From the NCBI RefSeq assembly GCF_025642155.1, contig NZ_CP106798.1, positions 992,001 to 1,056,000 of the forward strand: a stretch of 64,000 nucleotides of DNA. Reading direction: 5' to 3'. This DNA comes from Streptomyces sp. HUAS 15-9 (GTDB taxonomy: Bacteria > Actinomycetota > Actinomycetes > Streptomycetales > Streptomycetaceae). Every line of letters begins with the position of its first letter. The stretch's first letter is position 1. The notes under the pieces were generated by a model. It searched no databases. It worked only from the letters and a program-made list of their open reading frames with translations, and was not told the origin of the DNA. Positions 43,240 through 52,876 of this stretch are shown in pieces. The position numbers and the translations under genes are program-made.

Positions 43240-44379
43240 ATGACTATCGGATTCTCATCCCGGGTGGCTGTGTCGACCTGTGCCCTGTGCGTGGCGGGCC
43301 TCCTGGCGCTCACGCCCGCCGCGGCCGCCTCCCGCACCGGAACGGCGGTACCGCAGCCGGCGGTCCTCTACCGGTCCGGCACACAGGTCAGAGCGCACCC
43401 CGGGGTGCCCGAGGTCCCGGCGGTCTCCGCGCTGTCGTGGCTGGTGGCCGACGCCGGCACCGGCGAGGTGCTGGCCGCCGGCGACGCGCACCGCAAGCTG
43501 CCGCCCGCCAGCACCCTGAAGACGCTCTTCGCCCTCACCGTGCTGCCCGTCCTGCCCGGCGCCATCCAGCACACCGTGCGCCGGCAGGAACTCGCGGACG
43601 TCGGCGAGGGCAGCAGCCTGGTCGGGGTCGTCGAGGGACAGACGTACCAGGTGTCCGACCTGTGGCGCGGGGTCTTCCTCAGCTCGGGCAACGACGCCGT
43701 GCATGTGCTGGCCTCGCTCAACGGCGGCGTGCGCAGCACCGTCGCCGGGATGCAGGCCAAGGCCCGCGCCCTGGGGGCCCTGGACACCCATGTCGTCTCG
43801 CCCGACGGCTACGACGCGCCCGGCCAGGTGTCCTCGGCCTACGACCTGGCGGTCTTCGGCCGGGCCGGACTGCACAACGCCGACTTCGCCCGGTACTGCT
43901 CCACCGTCGACGCCCGGTTCCCGGACGGCGCGGGATCCTTCGACATCGAGAACACCAACCGGCTGCTCACCGGCGAGGACGGCGTGGCACGCTACCCCGG
44001 TCTGATCGGCGTCAAGAACGGCTACACCAGCAACGCCGGCAACACGCTGGTCGCCGCCGCCCACCGGGGCGGCCGCACGCTCGTGGTGACGGTGATGAAC
44101 CCTCAGGAGGGCGGCGGGTTCGCCGTGTACGAGGAGGCGCGGGCACTGCTGGACTGGGGTTTCGCGGCAGCCGGGCGGGTCGATCCGGTCGGCTCGCTGG
44201 ACGGGCTGCGGGCGAAGTCCTCGTCGGCCACGGGCGCGGTGGCGGCGGCCGCGTCCTCGGCTCCCGACGACGACTCCGACTGGCCCGGCACCGGCGTCAT
44301 CATCGGCGCCGCCGGTCTCGGCGCCGGGGCCCTGGCGCTGGCACTGCGGGTCAAGGGCGGCCGGTCCGCGCGCGGCTGA
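43240..44379 (+). CDS. D-alanyl-D-alanine carboxypeptidase (S11, PBP5-like)
   Basis: The 379-residue exported enzyme has a signal peptide, then the SxxK motif STLK (Ser91), SxN as SSGND (149-151) and KTG variant GVKNGYTSNAGNT. A C-terminal helix (VIIGAAGLGAGALALALRV) anchors it to the membrane. It trims D-Ala from peptidoglycan pentapeptides. The third motif reads KNG rather than KTG, which is seen in some S11 members. Its 3' end overlaps the convergent mannosyltransferase frame by 277 nt. Confidence 0.9.
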   Translation: MTIGFSSRVAVSTCALCVAGLLALTPAAAASRTGTAVPQPAVLYRSGTQVRAHPGVPEVPAVSALSWLVADAGTGEVLAAGDAHRKLPPASTLKTLFALTVLPVLPGAIQHTVRRQELADVGEGSSLVGVVEGQTYQVSDLWRGVFLSSGNDAVHVLASLNGGVRSTVAGMQAKARALGALDTHVVSPDGYDAPGQVSSAYDLAVFGRAGLHNADFARYCSTVDARFPDGAGSFDIENTNRLLTGEDGVARYPGLIGVKNGYTSNAGNTLVAAAHRGGRTLVVTVMNPQEGGGFAVYEEARALLDWGFAAAGRVDPVGSLDGLRAKSSSATGAVAAAASSAPDDDSDWPGTGVIIGAAGLGAGALALALRVKGGRSARG

Positions 44380-45479
44380 CCGGCGGGCAGCCCGAGGAGC
44401 AGGCCCAGCGTGATCCACGCATAGGTGTTGCTGCCGAGGAATCCGTCGAGGCCGGAGGCGTTCTCGAACCACAGCCACACCACGCTGGTGCACAGCACCG
44501 CGTACAGGGCGCCCGCCACCCGCGGGTGTCCGGCCCGGACCAGCACGGCGAAGGACGGCAGCAGCCACACCAGGTGGTGCACCCAGGTGATCGGGCTGAT
44601 GAGACAGGCGGCGAGACCGGTGAGGGCGAAGGCGGCCGTCCAGTCCCCCGCCGCGACGGCCCGGCGCGTCCGCCACGCCCACACGCACAGCACGAGCAGG
44701 ACCGCCGTCGCCCAGAACGGGGGGTCCGCAGCACCCAGCCGGGCCAGTACGCCCTGCAGCGACTGGTTGGACACATAGTCGAGGCGGCCCACCCGGCCGG
44801 TGTCCCACAGCGCCTCGGTCCAGTAGAAGCGCGAGGCCCCGGGATCGGCCAGGGCCGCGAGCGCGGTCGCGGCCACGGCGACCCCGGTGGCCACAGCCGC
44901 GGCGCGCCACCGGCGGGCGAGCAGCAGCAGTCCGATGAAGAGGGCGGGCGTGAGCTTGATCGCCGCGCCCAGGCCGATCCCGGTACCCGCCCAGCGGCTG
45001 CGGCCGGTCGACAGCAGCAGTCCGTCGCCCAGCACGAGTGCCAGCAGCAGAAGGTTCACCTGGCCGAAGCTGAAGGTGTCGCGCAGCGGTTCGTACAGCG
45101 CGAGTCCGCAGGCGGCCAGCGTCCAGCCGTACCAGCCGTACCGTCGCCACTCGGTTCCGGCGAGGATGCGCAGCACGATGGCCAGCGCGGCCAGGTTGAG
45201 CAGCACGGAGGCGACGATCGCCGTGCGCAGTCCCACGAAGGCCATCGGGAGCATGACGAGGGCGGCGAACGGCGGATAGGTGAAGCCGTAGGTCGTCGCG
45301 GGCACCAGGTAGTCGTAGATCCGGCCGCCGTGGTGGACCCAGGTGTTCACCGTTCCGTAGTAGACCCGCAGGTCGAACCAGTCACGCAGCAGCGGCACGG
45401 TCGCCGTGAACAGGGTGACGACGACGGCGAGGACGACGAGCAGGACCAGCCGGCCGCGTTCGGTCTGGGGCGCTCTCAT
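44103..45479 (-). CDS. GT87-type alpha-mannosyltransferase (DUF2029)
   Basis: The 458-residue polytopic protein (about eleven helices) begins MRAPQTERGRLVLLVVLAVVVTLF and has an early extracytoplasmic catalytic loop (DWFDLRVYYGTVNTWVHHGGRIYDY) as in actinobacterial mannosyltransferases that use polyprenyl-phosphate-mannose. Its start overlaps the mptB stop (ATGA), so the pair is co-translated. After about residue 365 the frame continues as a low-complexity Ser/Ala/Pro tail that is the antisense of the carboxypeptidase gene; a stop expected near 44380 is missing. The real protein may be shorter in ancestors. Confidence 0.78.
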   Translation of the reverse strand: MRAPQTERGRLVLLVVLAVVVTLFTATVPLLRDWFDLRVYYGTVNTWVHHGGRIYDYLVPATTYGFTYPPFAALVMLPMAFVGLRTAIVASVLLNLAALAIVLRILAGTEWRRYGWYGWTLAACGLALYEPLRDTFSFGQVNLLLLALVLGDGLLLSTGRSRWAGTGIGLGAAIKLTPALFIGLLLLARRWRAAAVATGVAVAATALAALADPGASRFYWTEALWDTGRVGRLDYVSNQSLQGVLARLGAADPPFWATAVLLVLCVWAWRTRRAVAAGDWTAAFALTGLAACLISPITWVHHLVWLLPSFAVLVRAGHPRVAGALYAVLCTSVVWLWFENASGLDGFLGSNTYAWITLGLLLGLPAGQPRADRPPLTRSASARAPAPRPAAPMMTPVPGQSESSSGAEDAAAATAPVADEDFARSPSSEPTGSTRPAAAKPQSSSARASSYTANPPPS

Positions 45480-46870
45480 GCCGTACGTCCCAGCGCCGGG
45501 GCCTGCGCCGCCTGGTGGGCCTGCCACAGGACGACCACCGCGAGCACTCCGCCGGAGACAGCGAGCACCAGTTGGCCGATGTCCGCGGGGCCGCCGCTGG
45601 GCAGGACGGCGAGCGCGAGCACTCCCGCCAGGGCGGCCACCCGGTGCCGTACCGACGTACTCGGCGCGGCGGCCGCGATCAGGAACAGGCCCCACAGGGC
45701 GTACCAGGGGCGGATCGCCGGGCCGAAGGCGGCCACCACCAGCAGGCTCAGCCCGAGCGCGTACACCGGTCTCGGGCGCAGCCGCAGCCAGATGAACAGG
45801 ACGGCGACGGCGGTGACCACGAGGCCGAACGCGTGCCAGACCGGAATGGCCAAGGGCGCCAGATCGCTGCCGAGGTGGTCGAGCAGGGCGCCGGTGGCCC
45901 GGCCGAGCAGGCTGGTGAGCGCCCAGTTGTGCGCGGACACCGGGGTGTCCAGGGCGCCTATCCAGCCGTAGCCCGTGCCGGCGACGGCTGTTGCGGCGAC
46001 CGTGGTGGCACCGGCGGCGGCGCTCGTCGTCAGGAACGCCCGCGCCGGACTGCGGCCCACCCGCGCCTGGACGACCACGATCGCCAGCAGGCCGAGCGCG
46101 GCGGGTGCCTTGACCAGCGCGGCGAGGGTGACGAGCACGGCGCCCAGGACAGGCCACCGGCCGAGCGCCGCGACCAGGCCGACCCCGAGCAGACCCAGCA
46201 TGATGGCGTCGTTGTGGGCGCCCGCGACCAGGTGGAGCAGGACCAGCGGGTTGAGGGCGCCCAGCCACAGGGCCGCGGCCGGGTCGGCGCCGCTGTGCCG
46301 GGCCAGACGCGGCAGCGCGGCCGCCATCAGAGCCACCCCGAGCAGCGCGACGAGCCGCATCCCGAAGAGCCCGGCGGGGAGTTCGCCGCGGGTCAGTGCG
46401 GACAGGGCCGAGGCCATGGCCAGGAACGCGGGGCCGTACGGGGCCCCGGTGTTGCGCCACACGGGGGCGACCTCGTCGGCCAGCGGACCGCCGAGCATGG
46501 CGGGCCCGTGGGCGTACACGTCGATGTGCGCGTCGACCATGGCACCCTGCGCGAGATAGCTGTACACGTCCCGGCTGAACAGCGGCGGTGCGAGCAGCAG
46601 CGGGGCCGCCCAGACGGCCAGGACGAACAGCAGGGAGCGCGGGGCCGGCGGCTCGGGGCCGCGGACGAGACGGCCGAGCAGCACCCAGGCCGCGATCAGC
46701 AGGACGACGCCGAAGTACACCCCGACCAGGCCCAGGGCCGCCTGCGCCGAGGCGGGGGCCAGCAGTTCCCGGACGGGCAGGGCGCCGGCGGTCTCACCTC
46801 CCAGGGCGAGGAAGGCGGTGCCGGCCAGACCGAGTATCCGGCAGCGGCGGAGATCGACGGGAAAAGCCAT
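45476..46870 (-). CDS. mptB: Polyprenol-phosphomannose-dependent alpha-1,6-mannosyltransferase
   Basis: This 464-residue protein has about twelve transmembrane helices and the GT-C catalytic Asp in the first extracytoplasmic loop (PLFSRDVYSYLAQGAMVDAHIDVYAHGP), matching MptB. In mycobacteria MptB starts the alpha-1,6-mannan core of lipomannan; Streptomyces homologues act in an analogous glycan. The ATG at 46870 (MAFPVDLRRCRILGLAG) was preferred to GTG 46879. It is coupled to the GT87-type gene by an ATGA overlap. Confidence 0.83.
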   Translation of the reverse strand: MAFPVDLRRCRILGLAGTAFLALGGETAGALPVRELLAPASAQAALGLVGVYFGVVLLIAAWVLLGRLVRGPEPPAPRSLLFVLAVWAAPLLLAPPLFSRDVYSYLAQGAMVDAHIDVYAHGPAMLGGPLADEVAPVWRNTGAPYGPAFLAMASALSALTRGELPAGLFGMRLVALLGVALMAAALPRLARHSGADPAAALWLGALNPLVLLHLVAGAHNDAIMLGLLGVGLVAALGRWPVLGAVLVTLAALVKAPAALGLLAIVVVQARVGRSPARAFLTTSAAAGATTVAATAVAGTGYGWIGALDTPVSAHNWALTSLLGRATGALLDHLGSDLAPLAIPVWHAFGLVVTAVAVLFIWLRLRPRPVYALGLSLLVVAAFGPAIRPWYALWGLFLIAAAAPSTSVRHRVAALAGVLALAVLPSGGPADIGQLVLAVSGGVLAVVVLWQAHQAAQAPALGRTA

Positions 46871-47007
46871 GGCCAACACTGGGGAAGCGTGTCAACGCCG
46901 AATGGCCGGAAGGCGACGCCCCACCCTCCGGCGGGCGGCCTGCACGTGACCGGAGCGTGATCGGCGACGGAGAACGGCTGGTACGCCGCAACGCAAACGC
47001 TTGTGGA

Positions 47008-47946
47008 TCAGAACACCGACAGTCCGGTGAGTGTCGTGAAGCGGTCGAGGGCCGCCACTCCCGCGACCGAATTGCCGCGCTCGTCGAGCCCCGGGCTCCA
47101 TACGCACAGCGTGCACCGGCCCGGTACGACCGCGATGATTCCGCCGCCGACACCGCTCTTGCCGGGCAGCCCGACGCGGTAGGCGAATTCGCCCGCGGCG
47201 TCGTAGGTCCCGCAGGTGAGCATCACCGCGTTGACCTGCTTGGCCTGGCTGCGGGTGAGCAGCCGGGTGCCGTCGGCGCGGATGCCGTGGCGGGCCAGGA
47301 AGCCGGTGGCCAGGGCGAGGTCGGCACAGGAGGCGGCGATGGAGCACTGCCGGAAGTACTGGTCGAGGAGGACCGGCACCGGGTTGTCGATGTTGCGGTA
47401 CGACACCATGAAGTGGGCGAGGGCGGCGTTGCGGTCGCCGTGTGCCGTCTCGGAGGCGGCGACGTCCTTGTCGAAGTCCAGGGCGGGGTTGCCGCTCTCG
47501 GCGCGCAGGAAGGCCAGGAGCTCACCGGCCGCGTCGCCGGTACGGGTCTGGAGGCGGTCGGTGACCACCAGGGCTCCCGCGTTGATGAAGGGATTGCGCG
47601 GGATGCCGTTCTCGTACTCCAGCTGGACCAGGGAGTTGAACGGGTTGCCCGAGGGCTCGCGGCCCACGTGCTCCCAGAGTTCGTCGCCCTCCCGGGCCAG
47701 GTCCAGGGCGAGGGTGAAGACCTTGGTGATGGACTGCGTCGAGAACGGCTGCCGCCAGTCCCCCACCCCGTACACCGTGCCGTCCGGCTCGGCCACTGCC
47801 ATGCCGAAACGGCGTGGGTCGCAGGCCGCGAGCGCCGGGATGTAGTCGGCGGGACGCCCACGGCCGGGCGTGCGCTCCATCTCCTCGGCGATCTGCTCCA
47901 GGACCGGCAGGAAGGTGCGCGACGACGTCGTTGTCATGATCGCCAT
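47008..47946 (-). CDS. glsA: Glutaminase
   Basis: The 312-residue protein matches class A glutaminases: PADYIPALAACDPRRFGMAV, FSTQSITKVFTLALDLA (Ser-x-x-Lys nucleophile), PFNSLVQLEYENGIPRNPFINAGALVVTD, and GLPGKSGVGGGIIAVVPGRC. It hydrolyses glutamine to glutamate and ammonia. The ATG at 47946 follows GGAGG; the next Met (47937) is an alternative. It lies 50 nt after aspA in the same direction, last in an asparagine/aspartate/glutamine catabolic unit. Confidence 0.94.
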   Translation of the reverse strand: MAIMTTTSSRTFLPVLEQIAEEMERTPGRGRPADYIPALAACDPRRFGMAVAEPDGTVYGVGDWRQPFSTQSITKVFTLALDLAREGDELWEHVGREPSGNPFNSLVQLEYENGIPRNPFINAGALVVTDRLQTRTGDAAGELLAFLRAESGNPALDFDKDVAASETAHGDRNAALAHFMVSYRNIDNPVPVLLDQYFRQCSIAASCADLALATGFLARHGIRADGTRLLTRSQAKQVNAVMLTCGTYDAAGEFAYRVGLPGKSGVGGGIIAVVPGRCTLCVWSPGLDERGNSVAGVAALDRFTTLTGLSVF

Positions 47947-47996
47947 TGTGCCTCCGTGCCGGTCCCGGCGCGTAGTCGCAGGTGCGGACCAGCAGG

Positions 47997-49409
47997 TCAG
48001 GCGCTGGGTGCGCCGCTGCCCGCGAGGATCTCGGGACGCAGCAGGTCCGCGAGGGTCTCGGCGGGCAACAGACCCTTCTCCAGGACGAGTTCGGCCACGC
48101 CCCGGCCGGTGACGAGGGCCTCCTTGGCGATGTCGGTGGCCGCCGAGTACCCGATGTGCGGGTTGAGGGCGGTGACCAGACCGATGGAGTTCTCGACGCT
48201 CGCGCGCAGCGCCTCGGTGTTGGCGGTGATCCCGTCCACGCAGCGCTCGGCGAGCGTGACGCACGCGCTCTGCAGGTGGGTGATGCTCTCCGACAGGGAG
48301 TGCAGGATGATCGGCTCGAAGGCGTTCAGCTGGAGCTGGCCGGCCTCGGCGGCCATGGTGATGGCGACGTCGTTGCCGATCACCTCGAAGGCGACCTGGT
48401 TGACCACCTCGGGAATGACCGGGTTGACCTTGCCGGGCATGATGCTCGAACCGGCCTGCACCGGGGGCAGGTTGATCTCGCCGAGGCCCGCGCGCGGCCC
48501 GGAGGACAGCAGACGCAGGTCGTTGCAGCTCTTGGAGAGCTTGACGGCGATCCGCTTGAGCACACCGGACATCTGGACGAAGGCGCCGCAGTCCTGGGTG
48601 GCCTCGACCAGGTTGGCGGCGGTCACCAGGGGCAGCCAGGTGATGTCGGCGAGATGCCGGCGGGCGGACTCGGCGTACCCGACGGGGGCGTTGAGCCCGG
48701 TGCCGATCGCGGTGGCGCCCAGGTTGATCTCGTGGATCAGCTCGACCGCTTCCGCGAGCCGGCTGCGGTCCTCGTCGAGCATGACGGCGTAGGCCGAGAA
48801 CTCCTGCCCGAGCGTCATGGGCACCGCGTCCTGGAGCTGGGTGCGCCCCATCTTCAGGACGTCCTGGAACTCGACGGCCTTGCGGGCGAAGGAGTCCTGC
48901 AGCAGGGCCATGGCCTTGAGCAGTCCGCGCACCGCGAAGACGGTCGCGATCTTGACGGCGGTCGGGTAGACGTCGTTCGTCGACTGGCCGAGGTTGACGT
49001 CCTCGTTGGGGTGCAGGTGCCGGTACTGGCCCTTCTCGTGCCCGAGCAGTTCCAGCGCCCGGTTGGCGACGACCTCGTTGGCGTTCATGTTGGTCGAGGT
49101 GCCGGCGCCGCCCTGGATGACGTCCACGACGAACTGGTCGTGCAGCTTGCCGCTGCGGATCTCGCGGCAGGCGGCGACGATCGCGGCCGCCTTCTTCGGC
49201 TCCAGCAGGCCGAGTTCCTCGTTGGCGAGGGCGGCGGCCTCCTTGACCGCGGCCAGGGCGTCGATCAGATGCGGGTAGACGGAGATCGGTGTGCCGGTGA
49301 TGGGGAAGTTCTCGGTCGCGCGCAGGGTGTGGACGCCCCAGTACGCGTCGGCGGGGACGTCACGGTCGCCGAGCAGGTCGTGTTCGCTTCGGGTGGCGAC
49401 GGTCGTCAT
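47997..49409 (-). CDS. aspA: Aspartate ammonia-lyase
   Basis: The 470-residue protein has the fumarase/aspartase signature GSSIMPGKVNPVIPE, the NANEVVANRA and STNDVYPTAVKIA stretches, and the C-terminal regulatory region. It deaminates aspartate to fumarate. Upstream in the same operon are asparaginase, an amino acid permease and a GntR-type regulator, so asparagine would be taken up, converted to aspartate and then to fumarate. Confidence 0.96.
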   Translation of the reverse strand: MTTVATRSEHDLLGDRDVPADAYWGVHTLRATENFPITGTPISVYPHLIDALAAVKEAAALANEELGLLEPKKAAAIVAACREIRSGKLHDQFVVDVIQGGAGTSTNMNANEVVANRALELLGHEKGQYRHLHPNEDVNLGQSTNDVYPTAVKIATVFAVRGLLKAMALLQDSFARKAVEFQDVLKMGRTQLQDAVPMTLGQEFSAYAVMLDEDRSRLAEAVELIHEINLGATAIGTGLNAPVGYAESARRHLADITWLPLVTAANLVEATQDCGAFVQMSGVLKRIAVKLSKSCNDLRLLSSGPRAGLGEINLPPVQAGSSIMPGKVNPVIPEVVNQVAFEVIGNDVAITMAAEAGQLQLNAFEPIILHSLSESITHLQSACVTLAERCVDGITANTEALRASVENSIGLVTALNPHIGYSAATDIAKEALVTGRGVAELVLEKGLLPAETLADLLRPEILAGSGAPSA

Positions 49410-49443
49410 GGTGGTGCTGCCTCTTTCTGAGGGGTGGGGACGA

Positions 49444-49500
49444 GCGCCCCGGAAGGGGCGCGGGGAACTGCGGGCCGGCCATGGACGAACCGGCAGATCG
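49444..49500. repeat. Streptomyces dispersed hairpin repeat
   Basis: GCGCCCC GGAA GGGGCGC (49444-49461) is a 7-bp stem tetraloop followed by CGGGGAACTGCG and GCC(G)GCCATGGACGA-like sequence. This resembles a common Streptomyces intergenic repeat that starts with a hairpin and reads GGGGAACTGCGCGACC. Located between asparaginase and aspartase genes, it may act as a terminator or processing site within the operon. Confidence 0.6.
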
Positions 49501-49519
49501 AGAGGGCGTCGGCGGAGCC

Positions 49520-50536
49520 CTACGCGCAGGCCGGCAGCTGGACCGGATCCAGCGCCCGTACCGGTCGTACACAGCCGACCGGCTCCCCTCCGCCGAGCAG
49601 CGGTTCGCCCGCGAACTCGGTGAGGAGCGCGGGGTCGACCCCGGCGCGGGCGAGGGCGGCCGCGGCGACGGGCACGCGGGCGCGAGCGGCACCGTCGGCG
49701 ATCTTGACGGCGACGGCCCGGCCGTCCGGCAGTGCCGCGACCTGGACGCCCTCGAAGCCGTCCTTGGCGAGCAGGCCGGGGACGGCCCGCATCAGCGCGG
49801 CCACGTCCCGGCCGGAGCCGGAGGCCATCTCGGCGTGCTCGCGCATCGCGTCGGCCACCCGGGCCTCGGGGGTGCCGGGCGGCGCGGTGGTGACACGGGC
49901 GAGCGCGCGGGCCAGGCCGTGCAGGGAGACGGCGAACAGCGGGGCGCCGCAGCCGTCGACCGTCACGCGGGCGACGCGCTGGCCGGTGAGGTCCTCGACG
50001 ATCTCGGCGATGGCCTGCTGGAGGGGGTGGGCCGGGTCGAGGTAGTCGTCCAGGGACCAGCCGTTGAGCTTGGCCGTCCAGAGCATCGCCGCGTGCTTGC
50101 CGGAGCAGTTCTGGGCGAGCCGGGAGGGCAGCCGGCCCTCGCGCACCCAGGCGTCCCGGACGACGGGGTCGTAGGGCATGTCGGGCACGTTGCGCAGGTC
50201 GTCCTCGGCGAGGCCGGCCAGTTCGAGCATCCGGCGGGTACCGGCGAGGTGGAACTCCTCGCCGGAGTGGCTCGCGGCCGCCAGCGAGAGCAGGTCGCCG
50301 TCGAGCGGCAGCCCCGCCCGGAGCATGGCCACCGCCTGGACGGGCTTGAGGGCCGAGCGCGGGTAGAAGGCGGCCTCGATGTCGCCGAGTTGGAACTGGA
50401 CCTCGCCGTCGGCGCCGAGGACGACGACGGAACCGTAGTGGATGCCCTCCACGACCCCGCCGCGTATCAGGTGGGCGACGGGAGCGTGGAGGGGCTCACG
50501 GACAAGGGGTGCGTCCGCGGGTGAACTGCTGTACAT
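49520..50536 (-). CDS. Asparaginase, thermolabile (AnsII/DUF1063-like) type
   Basis: The 338-residue protein matches the serine-type asparaginase II family found in actinobacteria and rhizobia: VAHLIRGGVVEGIHYGSVVVLGADGEV, FYPRSALKPVQAVAMLRAG (Ser-x-x-Lys), AASHSGEEFHLAGTRRML, QNCSGKHAAML and VDGCGAPLFAVSLHGLARA. It is unrelated to E. coli AnsB. It sits between the permease and aspartase genes, so the substrate is almost certainly L-asparagine. ATG 50536 begins MYSSSPADAPLVREPLHAPV. Confidence 0.9.
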   Translation of the reverse strand: MYSSSPADAPLVREPLHAPVAHLIRGGVVEGIHYGSVVVLGADGEVQFQLGDIEAAFYPRSALKPVQAVAMLRAGLPLDGDLLSLAAASHSGEEFHLAGTRRMLELAGLAEDDLRNVPDMPYDPVVRDAWVREGRLPSRLAQNCSGKHAAMLWTAKLNGWSLDDYLDPAHPLQQAIAEIVEDLTGQRVARVTVDGCGAPLFAVSLHGLARALARVTTAPPGTPEARVADAMREHAEMASGSGRDVAALMRAVPGLLAKDGFEGVQVAALPDGRAVAVKIADGAARARVPVAAAALARAGVDPALLTEFAGEPLLGGGEPVGCVRPVRALDPVQLPACA

Positions 50537-50580
50537 GACTGCCTGGATCACTGGTGGGTTGGAGTGGACCGGCACGGGGT

Positions 50581-52020
50581 TCACGCGTCGGTTCCGGCGG
50601 ACTTGCGCGCCGTGCGGCCGCGGATGGCGTACCAGCCGGCGACCAGCGCCCCGACGATCAGCGGCAGGCACAGCACGGTGGTGCGTCCGGCGCCGCCGTC
50701 GGCGTACATGAGGACCAGGACGGAGGCGAGGAAGGCCAGCGTCACGAGTTCGGTCCAGGGGGAACCCGGCAGTCGGTAGCCGGGCCGGGTCAGCTCGCCG
50801 TTCTGGGTCTTCCGCCAGAACAGCAGGTGACAGAGCATGATCATGCCCCAGGTGGAGAGGATGCCGATCGCCGCGAAGTTCAGCACGATCTCGAACGCGT
50901 CGGCGGGGACCACGAAGTTGAGGCCGACGCCGAGGACGCAGATGCCGCTGGTGAGCAGGATGCCGCCGTACGGGACCTGGCTGCGGCTCATCCTCGCCGT
51001 GAACCGCGGGGCGGAGCCGTTGACGGCCATCGACCGCAGGATGCGACCGGTGGAGTAGAGGCCGGAGTTGAGGGAGGACATCGCCGCGGTCAGGACGACC
51101 AGGTTCATCACGCCGCCGGCCGCCGGGACACCGATGTGGGAGAGGACCGTCACGAAGGGGCTCTCGCCTGCCGTGTACTTGTTCCAGGGCAGCAGCATCG
51201 ACAGGAGGACGACGGAGCCGACGTAGAAGAGGCCGACTCGCCACATGATCGAGTTGATCGCCTTCGGCATGATCTTCTCGGGGTTCTCGGTCTCACCGGC
51301 CGCGACGCCGACCAGTTCGACGGAGGCGTAGGCGAAGACGACGCCCTGGATGATCAACAGCATGGGCAGCAGGCCGTTGGGAAAGACGCCGCCGTTGTCG
51401 GTGATCAGGGACGGGCCGGGGGTGGCGCCGTCGACGGGGTGCTGGGTGACCAGCAGGAAGATGCCGATGCACATGAAGACGACCAGCGCGCCGACCTTGA
51501 CGATGGCGAACCAGAACTCCAGTTCGCCGAAGATCTTCACCGAGATCAGATTCACGGTGAGCACCACGGCCAGGGCTGTCAGCGCGATCACCCACTGCGG
51601 GATGTCGGAGAACATGCCCCAGTAGTGGGTGTAGGTGGCCACCGCGGTGATGTCGGCGATGCCGGTGGTGGCCCAGTTGAGGAAGTACATCCAGCCCGCC
51701 GTGTACGCGCCCTTCTCACCCAGGAACTCCCGGGCGTACGACACGAAGGCGCCGGAGGAGGGCCGGTACAGGACCAGTTCGCCGAGGGCGCGGACGACCA
51801 GGAAGGCGAAGGCGCCGCAGACCGCGTACGCGATGAACAGGGAGGGTCCGGCGTCGGCGAGCCGGCCGCCCGCGCCGAGGAAGAGGCCGGTGCCGATGGC
51901 CCCGCCGATGGCGATCATGTTGACGTGCCGGGACTTCAGGGACTTGCTGTAGCCGGTGTCTCCGGCGTCGACATGACCGGACGACGGGCGCGTCTCGTCT
52001 TTGAGGTGCTGCTCGCTCAC
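50581..52020 (-). CDS. Amino acid permease, probable asparagine transporter
   Basis: The 479-residue APC-family transporter has twelve predicted helices. The first reads [32 protein letters not shown], the amino-acid/GABA permease consensus, and the second segment is [17 protein letters not shown]. It belongs to the AnsP/GabP/proline permease group. The GTG at 52020 overlaps the end of the regulator gene (GTGA). Asparagine specificity is inferred from the operon, which continues with asparaginase and aspartase. Confidence 0.87.
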   Translation of the reverse strand: MSEQHLKDETRPSSGHVDAGDTGYSKSLKSRHVNMIAIGGAIGTGLFLGAGGRLADAGPSLFIAYAVCGAFAFLVVRALGELVLYRPSSGAFVSYAREFLGEKGAYTAGWMYFLNWATTGIADITAVATYTHYWGMFSDIPQWVIALTALAVVLTVNLISVKIFGELEFWFAIVKVGALVVFMCIGIFLLVTQHPVDGATPGPSLITDNGGVFPNGLLPMLLIIQGVVFAYASVELVGVAAGETENPEKIMPKAINSIMWRVGLFYVGSVVLLSMLLPWNKYTAGESPFVTVLSHIGVPAAGGVMNLVVLTAAMSSLNSGLYSTGRILRSMAVNGSAPRFTARMSRSQVPYGGILLTSGICVLGVGLNFVVPADAFEIVLNFAAIGILSTWGMIMLCHLLFWRKTQNGELTRPGYRLPGSPWTELVTLAFLASVLVLMYADGGAGRTTVLCLPLIVGALVAGWYAIRGRTARKSAGTDA

Positions 52021-52748
52021 GCCTCGGCTCCGCCTTTCATGGGGGTGTCCGTGCGCCCGGAGCGCACGATGTCGGTCAGGGTGGTCTCGACGCGGTCGAG
52101 GTGGTGGGACATGGCCTCCACCGCGTCGAGCTCCGAACCGTCGGTCAGCGCCTCGACGATGGCCCGGTGCTCCCGGTTGGACTGCTCGCGGCGGCCGCCC
52201 AGCTGGTTGAGGAAGGTCGACTGACGCGCCAGTGCGTCCCGGATCTCCTCGATGACCCGGCGGAAGACCGGGTTCTGGGCGGCCTCGGCCACGGCGAGGT
52301 GGAAGAGGGTGTCCATCGCGACCCACGCGGTGGTGTCCGTCTCCCGCTCCATGCGGTCGAGCAGATGGGCCAGGTGGTCCAGGTTCTCGGGGGTGCGGCG
52401 CAGGGCCGCGTACCCGGCGACCGGGACCTCGATGTGGCGGCGCACCTCCAGCAGGTCGCTGGCCGCGTAGTCGCCGAAGGTGGGGTCTTCGACGGCGCTC
52501 GCCACCACGAAGGTGCCCTTGCCGGTCCTGGAGACCGTCAGGCCCATCGTCTGCAGGGCCCGCAGCGCCTCGCGGAGCACGGGGCGGGAGACCTCGAGGG
52601 TGCGGCAGAGCTCCGCCTCGGAGGGGAGCTTGTCGCCGATGGCGTAGTCGCCGCGCTCGATGGCACCGCGGAGGTGGGCGAGGACCGCTTCCATGGCGCT
52701 GACGCGCCGCGGCCCCGCTCCACCTGTCTGGCTGTCTGACAGGTTCAC
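52017..52748 (-). CDS. FadR-type GntR regulator of the asparagine operon
   Basis: The 243-residue protein has the winged helix [58 protein letters not shown] and an FCD helical effector domain ([29 protein letters not shown]). Metal-binding Asp and His residues are at the expected spacing. It is first in the operon, and its stop overlaps the permease start, so it likely controls the operon. A CTGTCTGACAG palindrome covers the start codon region. Confidence 0.87.
   Translation of the reverse strand: MNLSDSQTGGAGPRRVSAMEAVLAHLRGAIERGDYAIGDKLPSEAELCRTLEVSRPVLREALRALQTMGLTVSRTGKGTFVVASAVEDPTFGDYAASDLLEVRRHIEVPVAGYAALRRTPENLDHLAHLLDRMERETDTTAWVAMDTLFHLAVAEAAQNPVFRRVIEEIRDALARQSTFLNQLGGRREQSNREHRAIVEALTDGSELDAVEAMSHHLDRVETTLTDIVRSGRTDTPMKGGAEA
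52732..52742. promoter_or_regulatory. CTGTCTGACAG palindrome at the regulator start
   Basis: An 11-bp palindrome (CTGTC-T-GACAG) lies just inside the first codons of the regulator gene, with a further CTGTCTG repeat 9 bp away. FadR-type proteins often bind such sites over their own start, giving autoregulation. Confidence 0.45.
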
Positions 52749-52808
52749 GGGAGTGATGTTCCGGGTGAGCGACGGCCGATGTCAAGGGAGCCGAAAGGAA
52801 AAATTCAA

Positions 52809-52842
52809 CGGGCGTGAAGCCTGTAAGCAGACTTCACGCCCG
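52809..52842. terminator. Terminator of uppP
   Basis: Perfect 11-bp arms (CGGGCGTGAAG and complement at 52832-52842) with a 12-nt loop begin 35 nt downstream of the uppP stop. No U-tract follows. Confidence 0.75.
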
Positions 52843-52876
52843 GGGTGCGCGGCCGACCGGATCCGGCGGCCGCGGA

